This document shows, one piece after another, positions 1 through 8,462 of a stretch of 64,000 nucleotides of DNA (positions are counted from its first letter, which is position 1; each line of letters starts with the position of its first letter). Under the pieces are notes generated by a model, which saw only the letters and a program-made list of their open reading frames with translations, was not told the origin of the DNA and ran no database searches. Position numbers and translations under genes: made by a program. Source of the stretch: NIOZ-UU13 sp964444135 (GTDB lineage Bacteria > Planctomycetota > Phycisphaerae > Sedimentisphaerales > Anaerobacaceae); contig CAYUFX010000011.1 in the NCBI GenBank assembly GCA_964444135.1, positions 1-64,000 on the forward strand, read 5' to 3'.

Positions 1-847
1 GTTGCACTACTTCGCTTGGAGTTTTGAAGTTGTTGTCCGGGTGCTTGAGAACCTCGTGGGGCAGATGCCTCATAAAATCGAATATGCCGGTATCTTCCCA
101 TTGGTGTTCTCCGAATGTCTCATAGTCCATAAACAGATTGACCACATTGCCGTTGCCGTTGACATTGCTTATCCAGTGGGCGAATTTATCTGCCGTCAAA
201 GGCCACTGTGTCCAGTCACGATTTGAAAATCGAAAGGCAATGTCATCACTCAGAGGATAGTTTTTCAGTAACAGTTTCAAATTGTTGCAGTCTTTGGGCT
301 GATAGACAAAATTAGGGCTTCGATGGCCTAAGATGTGGTCTGCCCCTTCGGTTATTATCGCGTCAAACTTGCCCATTGATTCAATAAGGGCGGCCAAATC
401 ATTGTTATAGACCAATTCCGTATTTCTAAATATCCGCGGCTTTTGACCAAAAAAACTGTCGATGGTTTCGATGTGTTTGTTTACCTGCTCTACGAATTCA
501 TCTCGCGAGTATAAAAAACTGAGACTGTGATAATACGTCTCAGCCAGGAATTCTACACAGCCGGTTTCCGCAAGGGCGTCAAATGTGCTCATAACTTCCG
601 GCGAAAATGAGAGGAGCTGCTCTAATAAGACGCCGGTTATGCTGTATGCCACCTTGAACCGTCCGTCGAATTGGCGTATCAAATCAAGAATCAATCGATT
701 CGCGGGAAGATAACATTTATTTGCAACCTTCCGGCATATAGAAGCATTTTTGTGATCGTCAAAATAACGGTCGTTTTTGTCAAAGACCGTATAGTGTCTT
801 AGCCGCAGGGGCTGATGAACTTGAAAATAGAAACATACCGAAGGCAT
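1..847 (-). CDS. GH57 family glycoside hydrolase (3' part cut by window edge)
   Basis: The N-terminal 282 residues of an open frame run off the left edge. The start MPSVCFYFQVHQPLR carries the 'HQP' signature that opens GH57 catalytic domains. Further in are an FRNTE segment followed by LVYNN, where GH57 enzymes place the nucleophile Glu, and FMDYETFGEHQ, matching the motif with the acid Asp. GH57 enzymes act on alpha-1,4/1,6-glucans as amylases, 4-alpha-glucanotransferases or branching enzymes; the exact activity cannot be told. No signal peptide is seen, so it is probably cytoplasmic. It lies 69 bp downstream of a same-strand glycogen-synthase-like transferase, consistent with a glycogen/maltodextrin operon. 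The start ATG is at 845-847. Confidence 0.85.
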   Translation of the reverse strand, partial: MPSVCFYFQVHQPLRLRHYTVFDKNDRYFDDHKNASICRKVANKCYLPANRLILDLIRQFDGRFKVAYSITGVLLEQLLSFSPEVMSTFDALAETGCVEFLAETYYHSLSFLYSRDEFVEQVNKHIETIDSFFGQKPRIFRNTELVYNNDLAALIESMGKFDAIITEGADHILGHRSPNFVYQPKDCNNLKLLLKNYPLSDDIAFRFSNRDWTQWPLTADKFAHWISNVNGNGNVVNLFMDYETFGEHQWEDTGIFDFMRHLPHEVLKHPDNNFKTPSEVVQ

Positions 848-916
848 AGTCTCTTATCCGCCTGTTAGAAGCGGATGTCTCCATCTCGTATTGCGTTTAT
901 TCTTTGCGTGATACCC

Positions 917-2206
917 TCAAACCGCAACCAGTGTCTCTTCATAGATTCTTATGCACTTGGCCGCTGCGTCTTTCCATCGTAGTTTTCTGACCTCAAAATT
1001 GCCGTGGTTTGCTAACGTCTCTTGCAAAGGTGGATATTTCAGTACAGCTAAAATCTTGTTGGCAATCTCGTTGATGTCCCAGAAGTCAACTTTCAGAGCA
1101 TGCATCAAAACTTCTGAGACACCACTTTGCTTGCTTATTATGACAGGCACATCGTGGTTCAATGCCTCTAACGGCGCGATTCCAAACGGCTCCGATACCG
1201 AAGGCATCACGTATAGGTCAGCCATTTTATATATTTTTTGGACGTCTTCGCCGCGCAAGAAGCCTGTGAACAGCACCTTATGTCCGATGCCGAGTCCTGC
1301 TGCCATTTCAATCGAGCGGTGCATCATATCGCCGGAGCCGACCATAACAAACTTGACGTCATCCATCATCTCAAGGACCTTCTTGGCCGCCTGGAGAAAA
1401 TACTCTGGGCCTTTTTGCATTGTGATTCTGCCCAAGAACAGGACAATTTTCTCATTTTTTTTGATGCCGGTTTCGGCCAAAGACCAGTTTCCGTTGCGTT
1501 CTACGCCGTTATATACTACTTCCACTTTTTCACCGCTAATACCGTATCGGTTGATTATCGTACTGCGGGTAAAATGACTAACAGCGATGACTTTGTCTGC
1601 CCGCTCCATACCCTGCCGCTCGATGTCGTAAATCATCTGGTTGACGTTCTCGCCGCTGCGGTCGAATTCCGTCGAATGTACGTGCACAATCAGCGGTTTT
1701 TCACTTATAGCAGCTACGGCAATTCCCGCCGGATAGGTCATCCAGTCGTGGGCGTGGACAATGTCAAATTGCTCAATTTTAGCCAATTCAGCGGCAACCG
1801 CAGCATAACGATGGACCTCAGTGTACATATCTCTGCTGTAGTCATCGCCCCCGATGAGCCGGCTGGCTGCGCTGATGATGCCGCCTTGCATTTTTTGTTT
1901 TTGTCTCAAAGTTTCTTCGATTTGCCGACGGTACACATCCGGTGATGAATATGGCTGCAATGGCGAGCTTATTGCGTGAAATCTTACGTTTTTCATCTCA
2001 CTGAACATGAATGTAGCAGCGGATGTCCAGGAGTCCGGGCTTAGTAACTTCACATGAGTCGCATACCTGCTCTCGACCATTCTTGGCAAAACAAAGGTAA
2101 CCTCCATGCCGAGCTGGTCCATCGCTTTGGTAAGCCCGTAACAGGCTGTACCAAGACCACCGCTGATAAACGGTGGAAACTCCCAACCTAACATGAAAAC
2201 TCTCAT
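917..2206 (-). CDS. GT4/GT5-type glycosyltransferase, glycogen-synthase-like
   Basis: 429 residues with a GT-B fold. The N-terminus MRVFMLGWEFPPFISGGLG resembles the ADP-glucose-binding start of starch/glycogen synthases (PP-x-x-x-GG-L). The middle has HVHSTEFDRSG and VIAVSHFTR. The C-terminal half has KIVLFLGR...QKGPEYF and the EPFGIAPLEAL nucleotide-sugar-binding signature (E-x7-E type). Family knowledge points to transfer of glucose from a nucleotide sugar to an alpha-glucan, or a maltosyl/mannosyl variant. The following gene is a GH57 enzyme, so the pair probably builds and trims alpha-glucan. A GGGAAG stretch lies just upstream of the start ATG at 2204-2206. The protein is cytoplasmic, with no signal peptide. 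Confidence 0.85.
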   Translation of the reverse strand: MRVFMLGWEFPPFISGGLGTACYGLTKAMDQLGMEVTFVLPRMVESRYATHVKLLSPDSWTSAATFMFSEMKNVRFHAISSPLQPYSSPDVYRRQIEETLRQKQKMQGGIISAASRLIGGDDYSRDMYTEVHRYAAVAAELAKIEQFDIVHAHDWMTYPAGIAVAAISEKPLIVHVHSTEFDRSGENVNQMIYDIERQGMERADKVIAVSHFTRSTIINRYGISGEKVEVVYNGVERNGNWSLAETGIKKNEKIVLFLGRITMQKGPEYFLQAAKKVLEMMDDVKFVMVGSGDMMHRSIEMAAGLGIGHKVLFTGFLRGEDVQKIYKMADLYVMPSVSEPFGIAPLEALNHDVPVIISKQSGVSEVLMHALKVDFWDINEIANKILAVLKYPPLQETLANHGNFEVRKLRWKDAAAKCIRIYEETLVAV

Positions 2207-2830
2207 GTGCTTCCCTTGGTTTATTTTTGTAATTGTTTATTTAGCAAGAAGTTACAATAGACTTCTTCCTTGACCCTGCGTTATAAGCACACTGCTCGGT
2301 TGCTTAGCAAAGCCGTCTACTCTCAGTCAGTAAGGTGTTTTTCGGCAAGAAATCACACTCTCTTGACCGAAAGCTGGTAAAAATACGCTATTTACCCTAA
2401 TACCACCTATTTATAAATCGGAGTTTTCACGGCTGGAGGTTAATAAATTTTCCAAAAAACGTAAATTTTGACGTTGATATGAGATATTTTATGGGCTCTT
2501 GGCCAGTCAAAAGTGTGATTACTGCTGTTTGTCCTTTGGCAGGCTTAAAATAATTTGAGGACAATAAGGATTATGATTATTGGGACCAAAATGGTCAATT
2601 TGAGTCTAAAAAGAACGCTGTAAATTGCACCTTCAACCACAGGTTTTTTTGTCGAAAGTCTGTTGTTGGACCCTTTTTGTTCCGATAAAATGAGCCATTC
2701 CGCTCTTTTAACAACGGAACGGCTCATTTACATGGCGTTGCAACAAACGCAACATACGTAACAAAAAGATGTTAGCTCATAACTCATTTTTCCCGTTAGA
2801 AGTTAAAAAACAAAGGGCTTCTAACCAGAT
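2207..2830. other. Gene-free stretch between GT gene and histone gene
   Basis: About 620 bp with no convincing gene. It holds the leader of the GT gene (both flanking genes read on the minus strand), an AT-rich section and the hairpin at 2688-2729. A 60-codon frame at 2545-2727 overlaps that hairpin and has no recognisable features, so I do not call it. Confidence 0.5.
2688..2729 (-). terminator. Possible terminator of the histone gene
   Basis: Two 15-nt arms (2688-2702 and 2715-2729) pair with one wobble position around a 12-nt loop. Read on the minus strand, the hairpin is followed by a short TTTTA run. It lies about 100 nt beyond the histone stop codon. The T-run is weak, so read-through or a purely structural role is possible. 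Confidence 0.45.
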
Positions 2831-3013
2831 TTATAAGTCCTGTGCCTTGACTGTGCTGCGACGGTTGGCCTTAGTTCGAGCTATAGCATCATCAAGCATA
2901 GAATAGACCTTATCACTGATTGCCCCGAGGGCATCGGATGAGGTCATCATCTTTTTGCTCTTGATGTAGGCCTTAACTTTGCTGGCTACAATCAATGATT
3001 CTTTATTTGCCAT
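2831..3013 (-). CDS. Bacterial histone-fold protein (single short histone fold)
   Basis: 60 residues, MANKESLIVASKVKAYIKSK at the N-terminus and ANRRSTVKAQDL at the C-terminus. The pattern of short helix, loop, long amphipathic helix (about residues 25-50) and R-R-S-T-V-x-x-x-D matches the histone fold. Its end aligns with RKTIKAED of archaeal histones, including the Arg52 and Asp59 positions of the R-D clamp. It also resembles the ~60-residue histones described in Bdellovibrio and Leptospira (VSKVKAYIK motif). Expected role is DNA binding and nucleoid architecture as a dimer. It stops right where helix 3 would start, so that helix is nearly absent. An AGGGAGGA ribosome site precedes the ATG. 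It is a lone gene and small basic nucleoid proteins of this kind are usually abundant. Confidence 0.78.
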   Translation of the reverse strand: MANKESLIVASKVKAYIKSKKMMTSSDALGAISDKVYSMLDDAIARTKANRRSTVKAQDL

Positions 3014-3382
3014 TCTAAAATCCTCCCTGTTAAAAAAGTTAAATTGTAATTACTCCGGCATCAAATCCTTAAGACCGGAACATCGTTGAGGGCTGTTATT
3101 ACATACAATCAGCAGAGTTTGCAACAAAAAAATCCGCTCAAACACTAAATTTTTGAAATAACCAGGCAGACAGCTAAAAAATGCTCGCGAGAGTCAGAGC
3201 CCATAAATTAAAGTTTTTCTTAGAAGTTCGTAATTTTTTATAATTTATGGAGTCTAATTTGACGAAAATACACGAATGAGAGATTGTTAAAGGCCTATCC
3301 AGGTACGCTGGGATAGATTAACAGGGGAAAGCTAAACGCAGAAAGGGGCGTTTAGAACGAGAGTTGGTTTTGGAGGAATAAA
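3014..3382. other. Divergent intergenic region
   Basis: 369 bp between the histone gene (minus) and the 3383 gene (plus). It must hold both promoters. A TATAAT at 3239-3244 and the hairpins described separately are the only clear signals; no open frame is supported. Confidence 0.5.
3239..3355 (+). promoter_or_regulatory. Candidate -10 box and structured 5' leader
   Basis: A consensus TATAAT (3239-3244; no good -35) precedes two hairpins in the leader of the 3383-4029 operon. The first has an outer stem TGTTAA/TTAACA (3285-3290/3318-3323) and an inner stem CTATCC/GGATAG (3295-3300/3311-3316). The second is CTAAACG/CGTTTAG (3332-3338/3349-3355), ending 27 nt before the start codon. I recognise no known riboswitch class; the fold may simply tune translation. 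Confidence 0.4.
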
Positions 3383-3703
3383 ATGGCAAAGCGTTCCAAA
3401 AAAGGTCATAGATCGCAGGCTAAACTGCAGGGGTACGTTGTTGTTGCCTTTGCCGAGGATATGGAGCAGGCAAGAGAGTACAAAACTCTGCTGGAAGTTA
3501 ACGATGTCGCTGCAATAATAAGTGAACAGCAAGAGCAACCATTAGGTACCAAGGAAATCGCCGTAATGGTTCCCGAAGATTTTCTTGATGAAGCGCACGT
3601 AATAATCGAGTCACAGCACGCTTATGATGATTTCTATGATTTCGCAGTGGAAGACGAAGACGACGGCGATTTCGACGATGAGCTTTTTGAAGAGGACTTT
3701 TAG
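3383..3703 (+). CDS. DUF2007-like small protein with acidic tail
   Basis: 106 residues. A basic start (MAKRSKKGHRSQAK) is followed by a compact domain, about residues 17-80, that reads like DUF2007 (putative signal-transducing, ferredoxin-like fold): GYVVVAFAEDMEQAREYKTLL, then GTKEIAVMVPEDFLDEAHVII. The C-terminal ~25 residues are almost all Asp/Glu with aromatic residues. The molecular role of DUF2007 is not established. A GGAGGA site sits 7 nt before the ATG. Its TAG stop overlaps the GTG start of the next gene by one base, so the two are translationally coupled. No membrane segment or signal peptide. Confidence 0.7.
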   Translation: MAKRSKKGHRSQAKLQGYVVVAFAEDMEQAREYKTLLEVNDVAAIISEQQEQPLGTKEIAVMVPEDFLDEAHVIIESQHAYDDFYDFAVEDEDDGDFDDELFEEDF

Positions 3704-4029
3704 TGGATAAAAAACATATTCCAGAGCGTCGCAAAGGTCAGGACCGCAGGCAAAGTGTTGTTGACAGGCGTTTAGGGCTGGACCGGCGGCGAGGGCCGGG
3801 CAGACGATTAACCGATGAACGAAAAGCCGCCGAGCAAGGCCAGATGTCCGATGAGCAGTTTGAGTTTCTTTTAGCCATCGATGAATATAAGCAAAAAAAT
3901 GATAAACGTTTTCCAACCTGGACGGAGGTCTTTGAGGTCATAGAAGCCCTGGGCTATCGCAAAGTCGCTGAGCCGCAATCGCTTAAGCCCTTTATCAAAG
4001 ACCCCGAACCTGACAAAGTCCCTTCGTAA
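3703..4029 (+). CDS. Conserved hypothetical protein, Arg-rich DRR-repeat N-terminus
   Basis: 108 residues from a GTG start inside TAGTG, one base overlapping the upstream stop. Residues 1-40 are very basic with RR pairs every 4-7 residues (ERRKGQDRR, VDRRLGLDRRR). The C-terminal half (DEQFEFLLAIDEYKQ...FPTWTEVFEVIEALGYRK) looks like a small helical domain of the sort seen in planctomycete hypothetical proteins. I do not recognise a function. An RNA- or membrane-surface-binding tail is conceivable but unproven. It is followed by a strong intrinsic terminator at 4084-4109, closing the two-gene unit. Confidence 0.65.
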   Translation: MDKKHIPERRKGQDRRQSVVDRRLGLDRRRGPGRRLTDERKAAEQGQMSDEQFEFLLAIDEYKQKNDKRFPTWTEVFEVIEALGYRKVAEPQSLKPFIKDPEPDKVPS

Positions 4030-4044
4030 TCCTGACAAGTTGTC

Positions 4045-4070
4045 GTCATTCCGTACTTGCTACGGAATCC
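4045..4070. repeat. Dispersed GTCATTCC...GGAATCC palindrome
   Basis: Short imperfect hairpin (GTCATTCCGTA ... TACGGAATCC) of the same family as the palindromes at 11808, 24735, 24780, 44051, 44672 and 48120. It lies just before the terminator of the upstream operon. Confidence 0.7.
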
Positions 4071-4083
4071 AAAAATATTTAGC

Positions 4084-4109
4084 CCGCCGATTTACTCGGC
4101 GGTTTTTTT
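4084..4109 (+). terminator. Rho-independent terminator
   Basis: Perfect 7-bp stem CCGCCGA/TCGGCGG with a 5-nt loop, followed by seven T. It lies 55 nt after the stop codon of the 3703-4029 gene. Confidence 0.9.
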
Positions 4110-4167
4110 ATACGCAATACGCAAACGTCATTCCGAGCGTAGAAAGCCTGCCCTGAATCAGCCGTAG

Positions 4168-4207
4168 CCCTGAGCGTAGTCGAAGGGGTAGTCGAAGGGT
4201 CGAAGGG
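4168..4207 (+). repeat. GTCGAAGGG-type short tandem repeat
   Basis: The motif GTCGAAGGG recurs three times within 40 bp (partly as TAGTCGAAGGGG). The CTGAGCGTAGTCGAAGG string is a common intergenic repeat in many bacterial genomes. No coding function is visible. Confidence 0.6.
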
Positions 4208-4257
4208 ACAGACGACACTATACAAGAAGGCTATCTGTCTTCATACTATAATAGCCC

Positions 4258-6594
4258 TTATTTTGCAAGGCTTTTGCTCGCCTCGGTAGTGCCTCCATAA
4301 GCTCCCATATTGATAATGCCGCCGTTGGGCAATGGCTCTAAACCAATTGGAGTACCTGGATTCCCGGCATCAATACATGGACTTGTTACCTCATCTATGA
4401 CCCAGCTTTGGCTATTTGCATCCCATCTGCCTGCCTGTGATTTCAAATGATAATCGCCGTTGTCCGAATCTGCAAATAATGGATCGGCATCAATATTGCC
4501 CTCTCCAGCCCAACCACCCTGGACATTACTGTATTTAACTGCAGAAGAAGAGCCTTCTATTTGAACACCGTTGCCATAAATGATGGAGTCGAGGACCGAA
4601 GGTGTCCCTTCAGATATGCCAATCTCGGAGTTGCCTACGATGGTGCAATTGACTATAGTTGGAGAGTTGACAAGGATGGTACGCCCAGCGGTGAATTTGA
4701 ACATTGCTACTCCCGAATTGCCATTTCCGGCGATGATGCAATTGGAAATCGTTGGATTGCTACCCATGTATAATTTTATACCAGCACTGACATTATCGGC
4801 AATGCTGCAATTGACAATTGTGGGTGACGCACCGGAGCAATAAATACCGTTGTTTGCATCTGTAATCGTGAAACCGGAAAGGACACAGCTTTCATCCTCA
4901 CTGTTGGAGAAAGTCACCAGGTTATTATTACCATTTCCTTTAAGATAAGAATAGTAGCTGACACAACGGCCGAGTCATTTGGATTGGTTGATCTGATCAT
5001 TAGGCCCTTACCTTGGAAATCAACGTTTTCGCGATAGATTCCCTCCGTGATCTCAATCTCTTCACTGGGTGCAGCGTCATTGATAGCATCCTGAATATAA
5101 GCAAATGTCCTTCCTGTGGTCATATTCTTGATCGGCAAGGATAAAACAAGAGCATTGACACGCCTTGGATCGGCATATATAGTCGAGCCATACTGGTCAC
5201 GTACCTTCACCGTCCACCAGGTTTCGTCAAAGGGCAGTGTAGTTATGACCTCGCTGGGTGGAGTTGAAGTATCGGAGATGATATCGTAATCCATAACACG
5301 GTAAGGATCAGGGCCAAACAAAAGCTGGTAACCAACGGCGTTTTCACTTTCCTTACAGGTTAAGACGATACCGTTGGGATCCAAGGGATCGCCCCAGACG
5401 AGAAGCGTGACGGGCTCTGGCAACCTGCCGGGGGTGGTTGGGCTCATCATAGAAATCCATATAGCCGGAAAACTCATCTCCATACCATGTGAACTTATAT
5501 GTCTCAACGTCCGGTGTCGATGCAAGCTGGAGGTTCTTGCCCGGCCCAATAACTGACCAGTATGCACCAGCAATGACACCGTGGTTGAATTCTTGCAGGT
5601 TCGGATCTATGAAAGAGTTCCCGTACAAATATCCGGGAAGCTCATGTTTGTACTGGAGACCAAAAGGTCCCGTAGCTGAGTCAAACCAAACGGTCAATAC
5701 ATTGACTTGAAAGCCGTAATCCCTCTTCATGCCGTAAGAACCCGGCAACGTGGCCGGATAGCTGTCGATCCAACACTGCTCACCATCCACGGCGCTGGCG
5801 AGGAAGCGCTCGATGCTTGGACCATACTCTCGGCAATAACCCGCAGCATCAAACAAAGTAACACGGTTCACTGCATATCGAGCATCCGCGTAGGTCTCAT
5901 TCAGGTATATGCCAATGTCAATGGCGGGCTGCCCACCTGCACTGGTTCCGTCGCTCTGGATTGGTTGTTTATAGTCCGGTGCCTGACTGGAAAGATATAC
6001 AATGAACATATCACTGATCTGACTTATATTAGCAGGATTAAACCTCTCAAAGGTAATGTGGTTTACCTTTTCATTTAAAACGTTCCATCCTCCACGATGG
6101 TAGTCATAAAACCAGGATAGATCTGCTCCAACATTACCGCAACCCCCGAGGCCGTCGAAACTAATCAACGTTGGTTTGTCAGGATCAAATGGAGGATTAA
6201 GGTGTATCAACTTGTCGATACCGAAATCCGGCACGATGATGAATTTAACGGTATCAGGCAGACTTGTCATTTCTCCATCGCTGACAACAAGTTCAAATTC
6301 ACATTCCTGAATTTCATCTGTCTGGACGAAGCCACTAATAGTGGGAGTGACAGTGTTGGCATCACTAATTACAACAGATGGACCGGAAATCTGTCGCCAT
6401 GTGTAGCTCAAGATGCCGGAATTGTCAGGGTCATAAGAGCCGGTTCCGTTGAGAATAACTGGGTCCTGGGCCGCATATCGCGATGAGCCTGCATCTACTA
6501 TAGGTGGAATATTTTGGGCTATGCTTTTGACAGGACATAATAAGACGAATTGCGCAACCAGCGCAAACAGAATGGTGCTTCTTTCCTTTTTCAT
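4258..6594 (-). pseudogene. Secreted PKD-like/parallel beta-helix protein, two frameshifts
   Basis: One gene read in three frames: 6594 to about 5430, then about 5430 to 4930, then about 4930 to 4258. The N-terminus is a signal peptide (MKKERSTILFALVAQFVLLC), then a PKD/Ig-like domain (VDAGSSRYAAQDPVILNGTG...SYDPDNSG), a long unknown domain, a short Fn3-like part, and a right-handed beta-helix (SPTIVNCSIADN, NPTISNCIIAGN) ending in an MGAYGG motif typical of planctomycete 'choice-of-anchor' proteins. The first break is one extra base in a run of five G (5430-5434). The second is one missing base near 4935-4940. Removing them gives a continuous protein of about 775 residues. Either real decay or assembly indels. 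Intact relatives are surface or secreted proteins. Confidence 0.8.
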
Positions 6595-6758
6595 TTGGAA
6601 ATCCTCCTATTAAATTTCATCACAAATCGTATTCTAATACAAAATTTACCGATTTTGCAAGGATTTTTTGAAAGTTTTGGCAAAAGGCTGTGTTTGATTA
6701 ACTCTTTATCTAATTTGTGACACACGCAAACGACATCCAAAAAACGATGGAAATAGGG

Positions 6759-6787
6759 TTGACATTTATACGCGATTGTGCCATCAT
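6759..6787 (+). promoter_or_regulatory. Candidate sigma-70 type promoter of the 6896 gene
   Basis: Perfect TTGACA (6759-6764), 17-bp spacer, and CATCAT (6782-6787; 4 of 6 matches to TATAAT). It would give a leader of about 100 nt before the start codon at 6896. Confidence 0.45.
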
Positions 6788-6895
6788 ATTTAGCATTGAA
6801 TTATGGCTATTTAACATCAGAGGTGGTTACTGGAAAAACATCAAATCAATTTAACGAATAATGTCAAAACCAACTCGAATTAGAAAGGAGAATCT

Positions 6896-8065
6896 ATGAA
6901 AGACGATAAGCTATCACGAAGAGATTTCATGCGTAATACTTCTCTTGTGGCTGCGGGAACAATTGCCGTTGCGCTGGCGGGTGAAGGACAGGCTGCAAGC
7001 AAGTTCGTCCATACGTCAAAGATTCTGAATTTCCATCCCAAAATGACCTACCGCCGATTAGGCAAAACGAACCTGATGGTCTCCGAGGTCAGTCTGGGCG
7101 GACACTGGAAGAATCGCAACGCCGGCCGATACTGGGACAGTTTCGCCAATGAGGAAGTGCCGGCTGATGTTGCTAAGAACCGCACCGATGTAGTCAGCGC
7201 CAGCATCGACTCAGGCATAAACTACTTAGACATCACCACCGCTGCTGAGTGTCTATGTTATGGAGAGGCCCTTAAAGGTCGCCGCGATAAGATGTACGTC
7301 GGCGCCGATATTCACAACCTCGGCCCCCGAAATCCGAGCTACTGCAACGTCAAAGACCAGACCTTCAACGTCGAAACATGCCTGCGACTGCTGAAGACCA
7401 ACTACCTCGACATCTGGCGTCCACAGGCCAAAATGGCAGGAAAACTGGGGACCAATGAGCTCAATACCGACCCCGAAGTTGAGTCCTTAATCGAAACCTT
7501 CCAGAAGCTGCACAAAGCCGGCAAGGTTCGGCATCTTGGCATGTCCTCTCATTGCCGTCCCTGGTTCGAGCATGTTATTAGCAAGTACCCGGAGTTCGAG
7601 ATGTTGATATTCCCCTGCAGTGCAAAGACCAAAGTCAAGGGCCAGTCCCCAACTAAGGATAATATCGAAGAGGTCAATCCGGGCCACGGGTCCGACCAGA
7701 CGCAGAGTATCTTTAAGGTGGTCCTTGAGCGAGATGTGGGAGTCGTTACAATTAAACCATACTTCGGCGGCAGTCTCTTCAAGAGCTACGGCAAAGTTAA
7801 GTTCCCGGTAATGGGCGTGGGCAGCAAGACGGAGAATGACCTGGCCCGGCTGACGCTTCAGTGCATCCTTGCGAACGAAGCGATTACATCCACAATACCG
7901 GGGCTGTCAACGGTCTATGAAGTTGAGAACGCCGCTCGCGCTTCGTACACGCGTTCACTTGGAATATCGGCGGCGGACAAAGAATGGCTGATGGATATTA
8001 CCGAGCAGCAGTGGGCCAATCTGCCCCGGGAATACGAGTGGCTGCGCGACTGGGAAGTCGTTTAG
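6896..8065 (+). CDS. Tat-exported aldo/keto reductase family protein
   Basis: 389 residues. The N-terminus has a twin-arginine signal (LSRRDFMRNTSLVAAGTIAVALA), so it is exported folded. The domain starts at MTYRRLGKTNLMVSEVSLGG and continues through GINYLDITTA, KAGKVRHLGMSSH and a barrel-closing SIIPGLST-like stretch (ITSTIPGLSTVYEVENA), as in AKR proteins. By eye, the catalytic tetrad is poorly kept: after the Asp of YLDITTA the usual Tyr is absent, the TK pair appears as AD (YVGADIHN), and the His of DLxxxH appears as Gln (LDIWRPQ). It may therefore bind NADP or sugar without classical reductase chemistry. A GAAAGGAG ribosome site precedes the ATG. It is followed by a repeat-rich gap. Confidence 0.8.
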   Translation: MKDDKLSRRDFMRNTSLVAAGTIAVALAGEGQAASKFVHTSKILNFHPKMTYRRLGKTNLMVSEVSLGGHWKNRNAGRYWDSFANEEVPADVAKNRTDVVSASIDSGINYLDITTAAECLCYGEALKGRRDKMYVGADIHNLGPRNPSYCNVKDQTFNVETCLRLLKTNYLDIWRPQAKMAGKLGTNELNTDPEVESLIETFQKLHKAGKVRHLGMSSHCRPWFEHVISKYPEFEMLIFPCSAKTKVKGQSPTKDNIEEVNPGHGSDQTQSIFKVVLERDVGVVTIKPYFGGSLFKSYGKVKFPVMGVGSKTENDLARLTLQCILANEAITSTIPGLSTVYEVENAARASYTRSLGISAADKEWLMDITEQQWANLPREYEWLRDWEVV

Positions 8066-8161
8066 TCGCTTTATCAGAAATCAGAACTTTGATGATTTAC
8101 AGAATGGCGGTTGCACGCAAGCCTACCTGCCGGTGCAGGATTTAAACCGGTAGTGGGCGGT

Positions 8162-8243
8162 GCCCCCGCCGTTTTGCTTCGCACCCGTGCCTGCGAAACC
8201 GACAGGTACAGGCAGGTGCAGGCAAAAGCGAAGCAGCGGGGGC
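8162..8243. repeat. GCCCCCGC...GCGGGGGC palindromic repeat
   Basis: The left arm (8162-8182) and right arm (8228-8243) pair around an inner C/G-rich section containing several CAGGTACAGGCAGGT-like words. Related GCCCCCGY palindromes occur at 12324-12363, inside a coding region, and at 20338-20373. It looks like a REP-type dispersed element. Confidence 0.6.
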
Positions 8244-8250
8244 TGCTTTG

Positions 8251-8446
8251 ATTTGGTCTAAAGAGTTATGCAAAATTGAGGTTAGGCATATATTATTTAA
8301 GAAAATGAGGTTTTTGATTTTCTTAAATAATCACCTAACTGCTTATTACACAATAACTTACTGTTTGAAAAGAAAAAATCAAAAAACGATTTTTTCTTTT
8401 CAAAGTATGCCTAACCTCAATTTTGCATAACACATATTTGGTCTAA
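8251..8446. mobile_element. MITE-like element: 26-bp perfect inverted repeats, two inner hairpins, 11-bp direct repeats
   Basis: The terminal arms 8265-8290 and 8406-8431 are exact reverse complements over 26 bp. Inside are two more perfect hairpins: 8292-8306/8317-8331 (15 bp, 10-nt loop) and 8364-8380/8388-8404 (17 bp, 7-nt loop). Folded, the 167 bp form a three-way cruciform. The 11-mer ATTTGGTCTAA occurs on both sides (8251-8261 and 8436-8446), as expected for a target-site duplication. There is no transposase inside, so it would be moved in trans. It is AT-rich, unlike its neighbours, and ends 31 bp before the cytochrome start codon, so it may carry or disturb regulatory signals. Confidence 0.75.
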
Positions 8447-8462
8447 TACAAGGAGAAAACCA

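Noticed and set aside
1238..1945. Long plus-strand frame opposite the GT4/glycogen-synthase-like gene
   Set aside because: Shadow of the well-supported minus-strand gene; no protein-family features.
2545..2727. 60-codon minus-strand frame
   Set aside because: Overlaps the likely terminator hairpin of the histone gene, has no ribosome site or family resemblance.
8248..8430. 60-codon plus-strand frame
   Set aside because: It is simply the palindromic element read through; composition is repeat-driven.
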